The notes under the pieces: generated by a model
The model's input: the letters and a program-made list of their open reading frames with translations, nothing else
What the model was told of the DNA's origin: nothing
The model's database searches: none
Made by a program: the position numbers and the translations under genes
Assembly: GCF_025398195.1 (NCBI RefSeq)
Contig: NZ_JAODNV010000010.1
Location: forward strand, 147,585-211,584
Direction: 5' to 3'
Source: Chelativorans petroleitrophicus
GTDB taxonomy: Bacteria > Pseudomonadota > Alphaproteobacteria > Rhizobiales > Rhizobiaceae
Length of the DNA: 64,000 nt
In this document: one piece after another, positions 55,149-63,672 of the stretch
How positions within the stretch are numbered: position 1 is the stretch's first letter
How the letters are laid out: every line of letters starts with the position of its first letter

Positions 55149-56726
55149 TCAGAAATCCGTCGGCGCGCCGCCCTCGCGGATGCGGCGTTCCACGAACTCG
55201 TTGAGCTCTTGGCGGATTGCGGGGTCCATGGGCGGCTCCTCATAGAGCGCAAGCCGCTCCTTCCAGAGCCGGTTCGCCCGCTCGATGGCCGTGGGTGAGC
55301 CTGCCTGCGACCACGTCTCGTAGTTGCGCCAGTCCGAGATGATGGGTGAATAGAAGGCGGTCTTGTAGCGCGCCTGGGTGTGGGGCGAACCGAAGAAATG
55401 CCCGCCGGGGCCCACTTCGCGGATCGCCTCCATCGCCAGCGCATCTTCCGAAAAATCGAGCGGCTGGAGAAACTCTGCGACCATCTGCAGAAGATCGATG
55501 TCGAGCATGATCTTCTCGTAGGAGCAGCACAGGCCCCCCTCGAGCCAGCCGGCCGCGTGCTTCACGAAGTTGGTGCCGCTCTGGATGCAGCCCCAGAGCG
55601 AAAACACGCTCTCATAGGCCGCCTGCGCATCGACTGTGTTGGCCGCGCAGGTGTTGGAGCTGCGATAGGGAATACCGTAGCGCCGCGCGAGTTGCCCGCC
55701 GATGAGCTGCGCCTTCATGTATTCCGGCGTGCCGAAGGCGGGCGCGCCCGAGCGCATGTCCACATTGGAGGTGAAGCCACCATAGCCGACCGGCGCGCCC
55801 TTGCGCACCATCTGCGCGAAGGCAATGCCCGCCAGCGCCTCGGCATTCTGCTCGACAAGTGCGCCGGCAACGGTCACCGGCGCCATGGCCCCGGCGAGTG
55901 TGAAGGGCGTAATGATCACCGCCTGCCCGTGCGAAGCCATCTGGATGACACCCTCCAGCATTGGGATGTCGAGCTTCAGCGGCGAGTTGGTGTTGATGAT
56001 CGTCAGGCAGGACGGTTCGTCGAGCAGTTGCTCGCGGCTTACGCCGCGCGCGATGCGGGCAATCTCGATGCCGTCCACATTGCGCTCGCGGCCGAGCGAA
56101 TAGACGTGGAATACCTTGTCGGTGAGCGTGGCCATGTCGCGCAGGCATTCCAGGTGCCGAATCGACGGGTGGATGTCGATCGGCTCCACCGGATAGCCGC
56201 CGGTGGTGTGGATGATGTTGTGGAGTTGCGCCAGCCGGATGAAATTGCGGAAATCCTGCTGGTTGCCCGGCCGCCGGCCGCGATCGATGTCGGAGCAGTT
56301 GGGCGCCGAGCCGATGAGCGCGAAGGCGAGGTTGTTGCCGCCGAGGCGCACATTGTGGGCCGGGTTGCGCGCGTGCAGGGTGAATTCCGAGGGGCAGTGG
56401 GCAATCATCTCCATGATCAGCCCGCGGTCGAAATGCACGCGCAGGCTTCCCTCGCGCACATCCGCTCCGTGCCGCTTCATGATGGCGCGCGCCTCGTCGT
56501 GCAGCACTTCGAGCCCGATCTCCTCCAGCACCCGCAGCGAGGCGAGATGGATGGCTTCCAGCTCATCCGCCGAGACGATCTCGGTCGGCTGGAAGGGGAT
56601 GGTGAGCTGTCGGAAGGGAGGCTGCTCGAACGCGCTCGCGGCACCGCGCCGCTTGCCGGCACGCCCACCGCGCCGGGCCTGGCCCGGTTCGGGGCTTGCC
56701 TCGATGGAAAGGTCAGGGCCGCTCAT
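55149..56726 (-). CDS. MttB-superfamily methylamine/betaine:corrinoid methyltransferase, copy 2
   Basis: The product is 525 aa. After a basic N-terminal stretch (QARRGGRAGKRRGAAS) the MttB barrel follows: SADELEAIHLASLRVLEEIG, NTNSPLKLDIPMLEGVIQMA, VIITPFTLAGAMAPVTVAGA and HFFGSPHTQARYKTAFYSP. It lacks an in-frame amber codon and so belongs to the non-Pyl group. Differences from copy 1 in the binding segments suggest a different substrate, with the flavoprotein nearby favouring betaine. The ATG chosen lies at the start of the conserved protein. Confidence 0.88.
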   Translation of the reverse strand: MSGPDLSIEASPEPGQARRGGRAGKRRGAASAFEQPPFRQLTIPFQPTEIVSADELEAIHLASLRVLEEIGLEVLHDEARAIMKRHGADVREGSLRVHFDRGLIMEMIAHCPSEFTLHARNPAHNVRLGGNNLAFALIGSAPNCSDIDRGRRPGNQQDFRNFIRLAQLHNIIHTTGGYPVEPIDIHPSIRHLECLRDMATLTDKVFHVYSLGRERNVDGIEIARIARGVSREQLLDEPSCLTIINTNSPLKLDIPMLEGVIQMASHGQAVIITPFTLAGAMAPVTVAGALVEQNAEALAGIAFAQMVRKGAPVGYGGFTSNVDMRSGAPAFGTPEYMKAQLIGGQLARRYGIPYRSSNTCAANTVDAQAAYESVFSLWGCIQSGTNFVKHAAGWLEGGLCCSYEKIMLDIDLLQMVAEFLQPLDFSEDALAMEAIREVGPGGHFFGSPHTQARYKTAFYSPIISDWRNYETWSQAGSPTAIERANRLWKERLALYEEPPMDPAIRQELNEFVERRIREGGAPTDF

Positions 56727-56880
56727 GGGTTTGTGCCTCGTTGACGACTGGACATGCGTGGCATCATGGCGCGCGCCGTCTGCCGCCATTGCGGTTCTCG
56801 CGACCGAAAGCGCAAGAGAAGCGACATCCGCTATCGTCAAGCGGCGACGGGACTGGAGTCACACCGCCGCTGCCGACACT

Positions 56881-58185
56881 TTAAACCACGACGGGCTGGC
56901 GCACGCGGCTTTCGTCGCCGAAGACCTTCAGATAGCGGCGGATCTCGTCAGGGTCTCCGGTGGCCTTTTCCGAATTGTCCGAAAGCTTGACGGCCGGTCG
57001 GCCATTGGCCTCGCTCACCTTGCACACCAGCGAAATGGCCTTGAGGCTCTTGATCTCGCTCGGCGCGCAATCCTCGAAATCGTTGGTGAGATTGGTGCCC
57101 CAGCCGAACGCCATACGCACGCGGCCCTTGAAGTGGAGATAGGTGCGTTCGATCGTCTCCACATCCAGCGCGTCGGAGAAGATCAGAAGCTTCTCGCGCG
57201 GGTCCTTTCCGTGCTCCTTCCACCAGGAGATGATGCGCTCGCCGCCCTCGATCGGGGGTGCGCTGTCGGGGCGGAAGCCGGTCCATTCGGCCACCCAATG
57301 GGGAGCGGAGCGCAAGAACGCCTCGGTTCCGAACGTGTCCGGCAGGACGATGAGCAGGTTGCCGCCATAATAACTCTGCCAGTCCTTCAGCACCTGATAG
57401 GGCGAAGCCTTTAGTTCCTCGTCGCTGTCGGCAAGGGCGGCAAGCACCATAGGCAGTTCATGGGCGTTGGTGCCCAGCGCTTCCAGGTCCGTGTCCATGG
57501 CGAGAAGCACATTCGACGTGCCGGTGAACGACTCCCCGATGCCTTCCTTCAACGCCTCGACGCACCAGCGCTGCCACAGATGGGAGTGGCGGCGGCGGGT
57601 GCCGAAGTCCGAAATCCGCAGGTCCGGATATTTTTTCAGCCGTTCCACCTTCTCCCACACCTTGGCCTTCGCGCGAGCATAGAGAACGTCGAGCGCGAAG
57701 GGGCCGAGCGATCGCATGGCCGCGCGCGAGCGCAGCTCGTTGATGATGGCAAGCGCCGGGATCTCCCACATGGTGGTTTCCATCCACCGGCCGTGGAAGC
57801 TGAGTTCGAACTGGCCGTCCCGGCGGCTGAGCTCATACTCCGGCAGGCGGAAATCGGCGAGCCAGGCGAGAAAGTCGGGCTGGAAGATCTGCTTGCGGCC
57901 GTAGAAGGTGTTGCCGGCGAGCCAGATCATCTCCTTCTTGGTAAAGCGGATAGTGCGCGCATGGTCGAGCTGCTCGCGCAGCGCGCCCTCGTCGATCTCG
58001 TCGGCTAGGCGCACGCGCTTGTTGCGGTTCGTCAGCGTGAAGGTGGCGCGGACATCCGGATAAAGCCCCCAGATCATCTGCAGCATCAGGAGCTTGTAGA
58101 AATCCGTGTCGAGCAGACTGCGGATGATCGGGTCGAGTTTCCAGGTGTGATTGTACACCCTGCGCGCGATATCGGTCCTGATCAT
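56881..58185 (-). CDS. pncB: nicotinate phosphoribosyltransferase
   Basis: The product is 434 aa, using nicotinate, PRPP and ATP to make nicotinate mononucleotide for NAD salvage. The opening [37 protein letters not shown] and [20 protein letters not shown] are family motifs, with [20 protein letters not shown] and [12 protein letters not shown] for phosphoribosyl binding. The frame extends 60 codons upstream but MIRTDIARR is the family start. Confidence 0.96.
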   Translation of the reverse strand: MIRTDIARRVYNHTWKLDPIIRSLLDTDFYKLLMLQMIWGLYPDVRATFTLTNRNKRVRLADEIDEGALREQLDHARTIRFTKKEMIWLAGNTFYGRKQIFQPDFLAWLADFRLPEYELSRRDGQFELSFHGRWMETTMWEIPALAIINELRSRAAMRSLGPFALDVLYARAKAKVWEKVERLKKYPDLRISDFGTRRRHSHLWQRWCVEALKEGIGESFTGTSNVLLAMDTDLEALGTNAHELPMVLAALADSDEELKASPYQVLKDWQSYYGGNLLIVLPDTFGTEAFLRSAPHWVAEWTGFRPDSAPPIEGGERIISWWKEHGKDPREKLLIFSDALDVETIERTYLHFKGRVRMAFGWGTNLTNDFEDCAPSEIKSLKAISLVCKVSEANGRPAVKLSDNSEKATGDPDEIRRYLKVFGDESRVRQPVVV

Positions 58186-58428
58186 CGTGGCGTCTTTCCG
58201 CAAAGCGTCGGCGGCGGCCGATCCTATCCGGAGGCGCACACGACACCTCCCAAGGGAAAATGTCAATGCGTGGCGCTCTGTCCCGAATGGAGATGATCGG
58301 GGAACAAAGGCCGGAAAGGCGCGTTGTTGGGGGCAGCGCGGCCTGAAGCCGTTAAGATTTGACAACTTCTTGTTAACGGAATCGGGCGAGATTCAACTTC
58401 AAAGGGGGGTCAACCTTGAGGATTGCTC

Positions 58429-58770
58429 ATGGATGGCTCACGTTCAACCCTCTCTCCGCGCGGTTTAAGCGCGACTTTAATCCTCTCCCTTGCCACCTTT
58501 GCATTGCCAGCCGCCGCTTCGGCGCATGACGCGCCGTCCGGTTGGACCTATCCCTATGCATGCTGTTCCAACAAGGATTGCCGGCAGGTGCCGGCCAGCC
58601 TGATTTCCGAGCGGCCTGAGGGCTATGTGATCAAGACTACGGGCGAGGTGGTAGCCTATTCGGACCGCCGCGTGAGAACCTCGCCCGATGGTGTCTATCA
58701 CTGGTGCTCCGTTGCAGGGATCGATACCAGCCGCACCATCTGTCTGTTCGTGCCGCCGAAAGCCTTCTGA
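58429..58770 (+). CDS. small secreted Cys-rich hypothetical protein
   Basis: The product is 113 aa. A signal peptide (LSATLILSLATFALPAAASA) leads to mature DAPSGWTYPYACCSNKDCRQ and later YHWCSVAGIDTSRTICLFVP: five cysteines in a small domain. Similar short proteins are common in Rhizobiales but have no assigned role. GAGG precedes the ATG. It is divergent from pncB, with a 243-bp gap containing the inverted arms CGTTAA and TTAACG. Confidence 0.7.
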   Translation: MDGSRSTLSPRGLSATLILSLATFALPAAASAHDAPSGWTYPYACCSNKDCRQVPASLISERPEGYVIKTTGEVVAYSDRRVRTSPDGVYHWCSVAGIDTSRTICLFVPPKAF

Positions 58771-58894
58771 CCGAAGCCTTTCGGATGGTCAAGCGCCGCG
58801 GAGCTGGATGGAAGGGCTCCCCGGCCGATCTTGTTGACCTCTCTTGGCTGGTGCTTTTTCAACAGCCTCCGCGCCTGATGGCGAAAGCGTGAGT

Positions 58895-59335
58895 TTACCA
58901 AGTACCCGTGTTCTGCATCGATGCCCAGGGCTCGGCCTTGGGCTTGGCCTCTCCCTTCTGCAGAAGCTCGATGGAAATGCCGTCGGGAGAGCGGACAAAG
59001 GCCATGCGCCCGTCGCGCGGCGGCCGGTTGATGGTGACGCCCGCATCCATGAGGCGCTGGCATGTCTCGTAGATGTCGTCCACCTCATAGGCGAGATGGC
59101 CGAAATTGCGCCCGCCCTGATAGTCTTCCGGGTCCCAGTTGTAGGTGAGTTCGATGAGCGGCGCCTGGTTCTTTTCCGCCGCCTCCACATCCTCCGGCGC
59201 GGCCAGAAAGATGAGCGTGTAGCGCCCCGCCTCGTTTTCGGACCGCCGGACCTCCTTCATGCCCAGCTTGTTGCAGTAGAAATCCAGCGACTGGTCGATG
59301 TCGCGGATGCGGACCATGGTGTGCAGATAGCGCAT
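58895..59335 (-). CDS. gloA: lactoylglutathione lyase (glyoxalase I), VOC fold
   Basis: The product is 146 aa. [20 protein letters not shown] opens, and [20 protein letters not shown], then [17 protein letters not shown] close a vicinal-oxygen-chelate domain. Metal ligands His5 and the Glu of the final IELL motif are visible. It converts the methylglyoxal-glutathione adduct to S-lactoylglutathione. The ATG is the family start. Confidence 0.93.
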   Translation of the reverse strand: MRYLHTMVRIRDIDQSLDFYCNKLGMKEVRRSENEAGRYTLIFLAAPEDVEAAEKNQAPLIELTYNWDPEDYQGGRNFGHLAYEVDDIYETCQRLMDAGVTINRPPRDGRMAFVRSPDGISIELLQKGEAKPKAEPWASMQNTGTW

Positions 59336-59428
59336 GGAAGCCTTCCTGTTCCTCGTTTTCGATTGGCGGGCAGCATAGGGCGTGCCCATGTTGAACGGCA
59401 ACGGACGAATCCTGTCCGGCAGCTATTG

Positions 59429-59456
59429 TGCCATTACAGGTTTTGATGCCATTACA
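59429..59456. repeat. direct repeat TGCCATTACA in the leader of the twin cold-shock gene
   Basis: TGCCATTACA occurs at 59429-59438 and 59447-59456, starts 18 bp apart, and a third partial copy TGCCATTG lies at 59476-59483. All lie in an AT-rich patch 100-150 bp before the twin cold-shock gene, so they may be operator sites. Confidence 0.45.
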
Positions 59457-59577
59457 TATATCTAACAGTATTTTCTGCCATTGTTGAAAATCCTCCGGCA
59501 GGTCTTGCTAAGCCCGGATGGGCGGATGCTATCCTCGACACTGAAGAATCAGTCCAACGGCTTGGAAGGCAAGACGG

Positions 59578-60177
59578 ATGGAGGACAACTCCTCGACCAC
59601 ACGAGGGCTTACGGATAGCGATCGGGCCCGGGGGGCGGGCAACAGCAATCAAGAGACCTCGGAGGCGATCGAGATCGCCGGCGCCATCAAATGGTTCGAT
59701 GTGGCCAAGGGATTCGGCTTCATCTTGCCTGATCGCGCTGAAATGGGAGACGTTCTCCTTCACGTCTCCTGCCTGAGGCGGGACGGCTACCAGACGGCGC
59801 TGACCGGCGCGCGCGTGGTATGCCTGGCCCGGCAGGGCGAGAAAGGCCTGCAGGCCTTCAAGGTCATCTCCATGGACAACTCCACGGCCGTTCACCCGGC
59901 CGAGGACCAGACGCCGCGCACCCGCGTCACCGTGGTGCCGGAGAGCGGGCTGGAGCGCGCGCTAGTGAAATGGTTCAACCGCACGAAGGGCTTCGGCTTC
60001 CTGACCCGGGGCGAGGGGACCGAGGACATCTTCATCCACATGGAGACGCTGCGCCGCTTCGGCGTGACGGAACTGCGGCCAGGCCAGGTGGTTCTGGTGC
60101 GCTACGGCCGCGGGGAAAAAGGCCTCATGGCCGCCGAAATCCACCCCGATATCGGAACATTGCCGATCGCGCACTGA
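59578..60177 (+). CDS. twin cold-shock-domain protein
   Basis: The product is 199 aa. Two cold-shock domains are seen: residues 34-98 ([33 protein letters not shown]) and 125-190 ([33 protein letters not shown]), separated by a Pro/Thr linker. Both RNP1 motifs are intact (K-G-F-G-F). Tandem cold-shock proteins of this kind are typical of Alphaproteobacteria and bind single-stranded RNA or DNA. The N-terminal 33 residues are polar and probably disordered. Confidence 0.93.
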   Translation: MEDNSSTTRGLTDSDRARGAGNSNQETSEAIEIAGAIKWFDVAKGFGFILPDRAEMGDVLLHVSCLRRDGYQTALTGARVVCLARQGEKGLQAFKVISMDNSTAVHPAEDQTPRTRVTVVPESGLERALVKWFNRTKGFGFLTRGEGTEDIFIHMETLRRFGVTELRPGQVVLVRYGRGEKGLMAAEIHPDIGTLPIAH

Positions 60178-60185
60178 GCGCCGGC

Positions 60186-60204
60186 GGGCGCCGCCAAGGC
60201 GCCC
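60186..60204. repeat. small GC-rich hairpin between the twin cold-shock and DUF192 genes
   Basis: GGGCGCC-N5-GGCGCCC, a perfect 7-bp stem nine bases after the stop. No T run follows, so it is not a clear terminator. Confidence 0.45.
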
Positions 60205-60228
60205 GGGCAATGTCGAAGGAACTTGTCC

Positions 60229-60696
60229 ATGCGTTTCCTGATCGCGCTGCTCGCCCTCTGGCTCCTGCCGCTGCCCGTGGGAGCACAGGAACCGATGCTG
60301 TTGCCCATTCATCCCGAGAGGCTTGTCATAGACACCGCGACAGGGGAGAAAAGCTTCTCCATCGAGGTGGCCGACGAGCCGGAAAAGCGGCGGCGCGGAC
60401 TCATGTTCCGCCGCTCGATGAGGGACGATCACGGCATGCTGTTCGTTTTCGAGCAAAGCGGACAGCTTGGCTTCTGGATGCAGAACACGCCCATGCCGCT
60501 CGATCTTCTCTTCATCGGGGAAGACGGGCGGGTGCGCGCCATCGAACAGGGTGAACCCTTTTCCACCGACAGCATCGCCCCGCCCGTTATGGCGCAATTC
60601 GTGCTTGAGCTGAAAGCAGGGACAGCGCTCAGGTCCGGCATTGCCGTAGGTGACCCCGTCCGCCACCCGGTCATCAGCGCCGCCATCGGAGGGTGA
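60229..60696 (+). CDS. DUF192 family secreted protein
   Basis: The product is 155 aa. A signal peptide (FLIALLALWLLPLPVGAQEP) is followed by the DUF192 core: FSIEVADEPEKRRRGLMFRR, DHGMLFVFEQSGQLGFWMQN and TPMPLDLLFIGEDGRVRAIE. The start ATG follows GAAGGAAC. Function is unknown, perhaps metal or glycan binding. The next gene starts nine bases after it, so they are probably co-transcribed. Confidence 0.85.
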   Translation: MRFLIALLALWLLPLPVGAQEPMLLPIHPERLVIDTATGEKSFSIEVADEPEKRRRGLMFRRSMRDDHGMLFVFEQSGQLGFWMQNTPMPLDLLFIGEDGRVRAIEQGEPFSTDSIAPPVMAQFVLELKAGTALRSGIAVGDPVRHPVISAAIGG

Positions 60697-60705
60697 CCGG
60701 CATCC

Positions 60706-61461
60706 ATGCACTATTTCACCCATGACGGTTTCGAGATCGCCTTCATCGACGAAGGGCAGGGCGATCCGGTTCTCCTGATCCACGGCTTTGCTTCCACCCA
60801 TTTCGTGAACTGGGTGTCTCCGGACTGGGTCAAGACGCTGCGGGAAGCAGGCTACCGCGTGATCGCGCTCGATAACCGCGGCCATGGCCGTTCGTCCAAG
60901 AGCCATGACCGAGAGGACTATTTCCCCGAGAAGATGGCGGGCGACGCCGCGGCCCTGCTCGACCATCTCGGCATCGATCGTGCCCATGTGATGGGCTATT
61001 CCATGGGCGCCCGCATTTCCGCCTTTCTTGCGCTCGGCCATCCCGGGAAGGTCGGCACCCTCGTTCTGGGCGGCCTCGGGCTCGGCATGGTGGAAGGCGT
61101 GGGCGAGTGGGACGCCATTGCCGATGCGCTGTTAGCCGAGGATCCGGCCTCGATCACCCATGAGCGCGGCCGCATGTTCCGCACATTTGCCGACCAGACG
61201 AAGAGCGACCGGCAGGCGCTTGCCGCCTGCATCGCCACCTCCCGGAAGCTTGTCACTCCTGAAGACGTAGCAAAGATCAGGCAACCCACGCTGGTCGCCG
61301 TGGGCACCCGGGACGATATAGCAGGCGAGCCCGAGCCGCTTGTCCGTATGCTGCCCAATGGAGAGGCCTTTGCTATCGAGCGCCGCGACCATATGCGGTC
61401 GGTTGGGGACAGGACCTTCATGGCCCGGGTGCTGAAATTTTTTCAGGACCATCCGCTCTGA
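60706..61461 (+). CDS. alpha/beta hydrolase
   Basis: The product is 251 aa. The oxyanion loop is VLLIHGFAST, and the nucleophile elbow is GYSMGARIS (Ser of GxSxG). The catalytic Asp lies in AVGTRDDIAGEPEP and the His in ERRDHMRSVGD. GHGRSSKSHDREDYF is a typical lid-entry segment. The substrate is unknown; soluble esterases and haloperoxidase-like hydrolases share this pattern. Confidence 0.92.
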   Translation: MHYFTHDGFEIAFIDEGQGDPVLLIHGFASTHFVNWVSPDWVKTLREAGYRVIALDNRGHGRSSKSHDREDYFPEKMAGDAAALLDHLGIDRAHVMGYSMGARISAFLALGHPGKVGTLVLGGLGLGMVEGVGEWDAIADALLAEDPASITHERGRMFRTFADQTKSDRQALAACIATSRKLVTPEDVAKIRQPTLVAVGTRDDIAGEPEPLVRMLPNGEAFAIERRDHMRSVGDRTFMARVLKFFQDHPL

Positions 61462-61572
61462 GGCGAAATCAATTCCCTTTGACTCAAGCTTCAGGGATTT
61501 TGTGGTTCAACTGTCAACGGTTCTGCCCTAGATAGACGAACACTGACGAAGCACCCACTCGCGGAGGGACCC

Positions 61573-62391
61573 ATGACGGCAAGACAGGCGATCCGCGCCG
61601 ACGCCCCGCAGACGATGGACCCCATTTGGAGCGCGATCCGCGCCGAGGCGAAAACGGCGGCCGACAGTGATCCCGTCATGGCCGCCTTCCTCTATGCCAA
61701 CATTCTCAATCACGCCACGCTGGAAGAGGCAGTGATGCACCGGGTCGCCGACCGGCTGGACCACCCTGGTTTCAGCGCCGACCTCATCCGTCACACCTTC
61801 CGCGCCATGTGGCAGGACGACCCCGACTGGAGCACGACGGTGCGGGTGGACATCCAGGCCTATTACGACCGCGATCCCGCCTGCGACCGGTTCATCATGC
61901 CGGTGCTCTATTTTAAGGGCTTCCATGCCATTCAGACCCACAGGCTGGCTCACTGGCTCTGGAAGCAGGGCCGCAAGGACTTCGCGCTTTATCTGCAGAG
62001 CCGTTCCTCCGCCGTGTTCCAGACTGACATCAATCCTGCCGCGCGCATCGGCCGCGGAATCTTTCTGGACCATGCCACCGGGCTTGTGGTGGGCGAGACG
62101 GCGGTTATTGAAGACAATGTGTCCATCCTGCAGGACGTGACGCTCGGCGGCACGGGCAAGGAAGTGGGTGACCGGCATCCCAAGATCGGCCGTGGCGTAC
62201 TGATCGGCGCCGGGGCCAAGATCCTGGGCAATATCGAGATCGGTCATTGCACGAAGGTTGCCGCCGGGTCCGTCGTTCTCAAGCCGGTGCCGCCGAACAA
62301 GACCGTTGCCGGCGTGCCTGCCCGAATCATCGGCGAGGCGGGCTGTGAGGAGCCTTCGCGGGCGATGGACCAGCTTCTACGCGAAGAATAG
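61573..62391 (+). CDS. cysE: serine O-acetyltransferase
   Basis: The product is 272 aa. An N-terminal helical domain (MDPIWSAIRAEAKTAADSDP) precedes a left-handed beta-helix of hexapeptide repeats with the catalytic His in FLDHATGLVVGETAVIEDNV and LGGTGKEVGDRHPKIGRGVL. It makes O-acetylserine from serine and acetyl-CoA, the first step in cysteine synthesis. Length and start match family members. Confidence 0.97.
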   Translation: MTARQAIRADAPQTMDPIWSAIRAEAKTAADSDPVMAAFLYANILNHATLEEAVMHRVADRLDHPGFSADLIRHTFRAMWQDDPDWSTTVRVDIQAYYDRDPACDRFIMPVLYFKGFHAIQTHRLAHWLWKQGRKDFALYLQSRSSAVFQTDINPAARIGRGIFLDHATGLVVGETAVIEDNVSILQDVTLGGTGKEVGDRHPKIGRGVLIGAGAKILGNIEIGHCTKVAAGSVVLKPVPPNKTVAGVPARIIGEAGCEEPSRAMDQLLREE

Positions 62392-62519
62392 GCTCCCGCA
62401 GGGAACCGACGGGGCGTTCAGGCGCTTTGTGCGCAACCCGTCCCGATCCAAGGGTTTACAGCCGGGCCGCGCTCGTGTCAGAAGCTGCGGCAACGCCCGA
62501 ACGCCAGCGGAGAAGTCTG

Positions 62520-62729
62520 TTGAAACCGGAAGAGATCAGGAAACTCGACGCCTATTTCAAACGTACGTTCCAGAACCCGTCGCTCAGCGTGAAGGCGCGG
62601 CCTCGCAAGGAAGATTCCTGCGAACTTTACATCGGTGACGAGTTTCTCGGCATCATCTTCCGCGATGAGGACGAGGGGGAACTCTCCTACAATTTCTCGA
62701 TGGCGATCCTCGACGTCGATCTCGATTGA
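62520..62729 (+). CDS. DUF3126 family protein
   Basis: The product is 69 aa from a TTG start preceded by GGAGAAG. KPEEIRKLDAYFKRTFQNPS and YIGDEFLGIIFRDEDEGELS, ending SFMAILDVDLD-like, are the DUF3126 pattern found in Alphaproteobacteria. Longer upstream frames exist but do not fit the family. It starts 128 bp after cysE. Function is unknown. Confidence 0.8.
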   Translation: MKPEEIRKLDAYFKRTFQNPSLSVKARPRKEDSCELYIGDEFLGIIFRDEDEGELSYNFSMAILDVDLD

Positions 62730-62980
62730 GATTCATCCGACGTCAGCAGGAAGGGTTCCATCTGCGCCATCATGGCGCTGTCTGTCCTGAGCCACTCATT
62801 GAATGAACGTTTCGGGAAACGGTAGGAGATGCTGATCTCCTCCGTCCGCCGCACGTCTTGCGCACAATGGTGGCACAAAGCCTTCCTTCCGCTCGCCCTC
62901 GCCGAGCTTCTGTCTGCATGGCCCGTATCTACCCGTACCGGTGAAGATGCAGGCCTGCCTGACATTGCCCCGAAAGAAGC
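62730..62980. other. intergenic stretch without a convincing gene
   Basis: The only frame here (62829 rightward) runs into the strong hairpin at 62981-63011 and has no good ribosome site or family features, so it is not called. Confidence 0.5.
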
Positions 62981-63011
62981 GGAGCCGGCCCCTGGGGAAG
63001 GGGCCGGCTCC
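62981..63011. terminator. strong hairpin between convergent genes
   Basis: A perfect 12-bp stem, GGAGCCGGCCCC with GGGGCCGGCTCC, around a seven-base loop. It sits between the convergent DUF3126 and cysteine-peptidase genes. No long T run follows on either side, but stem strength and position suit a bidirectional terminator. Confidence 0.6.
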
Positions 63012-63063
63012 TAACCCGGTCGTTGGGGACGGGGAGGTGGGGACTCGACCGGGTTTCCCGGGA

Positions 63064-63672
63064 TCAGCGGCTTGAGGAAATGCTTGCGACGGCGGGATCC
63101 CGCCCGTCGTAGATCGACACCCAGCGCGCCGGGTTATCCGCCGACTGACGCTTGAGAAAGCGGTATGGGGTCTGTGACCAGGGCAGGATTGCCGGCTCCA
63201 TATTGTCCAGGATGAAATCGCCCATGTCAGTGTTCACGGTGAGCACCGCGTGACCGTCGCCATTGGGGCGCAGAACCACGGTGATCAGCAGATTGCCGGC
63301 GGGGACGCCTGCCTCCATGAGAAGCCGGCGCTTTTCCAGCACATAATCTTCGCAATCGCCATAGAGGTCGGGATAGGACCAGTATTCCTCGATGCCCCAG
63401 CGCTCCATATCGGTGCGCGGCTGAACCGACGTGTTGACGGCGTTGTTGATCTCCACCATCCGCGCCCAGAGCTCGCGCGTCAGCTTGACTGGTCCCTTGA
63501 CCGCCGCACCGGGCTGGCATTCGGCCGGCACGCGCTGACAGAACTCATAATGGCCGATAGGCTGAGTGGTGGTCCTTCCGGTGGGCATCGTGTCGGCGGC
63601 AGCATTTCCCGCCGCGCACGCAACCAAGACAGCAACCGCCGCAATCAGCGGGAACCGTTTCGTTGTCTGCAT
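63064..63672 (-). CDS. transglutaminase-like cysteine peptidase (BTLCP/DUF920)
   Basis: The product is 202 aa with a signal peptide (FPLIAAVAVLVACAAGNAAA). The catalytic triad of the bacterial transglutaminase-like family is visible: Cys in YGDCEDYVLEKRRLL, His in NGDGHAVLTVNTD and Asp in DFILDNMEPAI. Relatives include LapG, which trims surface adhesins in the periplasm; no LapD-like partner is seen here. GGGGAGACG precedes the ATG. Confidence 0.88.
   Translation of the reverse strand: MQTTKRFPLIAAVAVLVACAAGNAAADTMPTGRTTTQPIGHYEFCQRVPAECQPGAAVKGPVKLTRELWARMVEINNAVNTSVQPRTDMERWGIEEYWSYPDLYGDCEDYVLEKRRLLMEAGVPAGNLLITVVLRPNGDGHAVLTVNTDMGDFILDNMEPAILPWSQTPYRFLKRQSADNPARWVSIYDGRDPAVASISSSR

Noticed and set aside
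45074..56726. Pyrrolysine-type TMA methyltransferases
   Set aside because: Both MttB genes are open throughout with no internal amber codon, so they are non-pyrrolysine members.
55380..56744. A 454-codon open frame on the plus strand
   Set aside because: Antisense to MttB copy 2 with no family features.
62829..63014. A 61-codon frame between DUF3126 and the peptidase
   Set aside because: Runs through the strong hairpin at 62981-63011, with no ribosome site and no recognisable motif.
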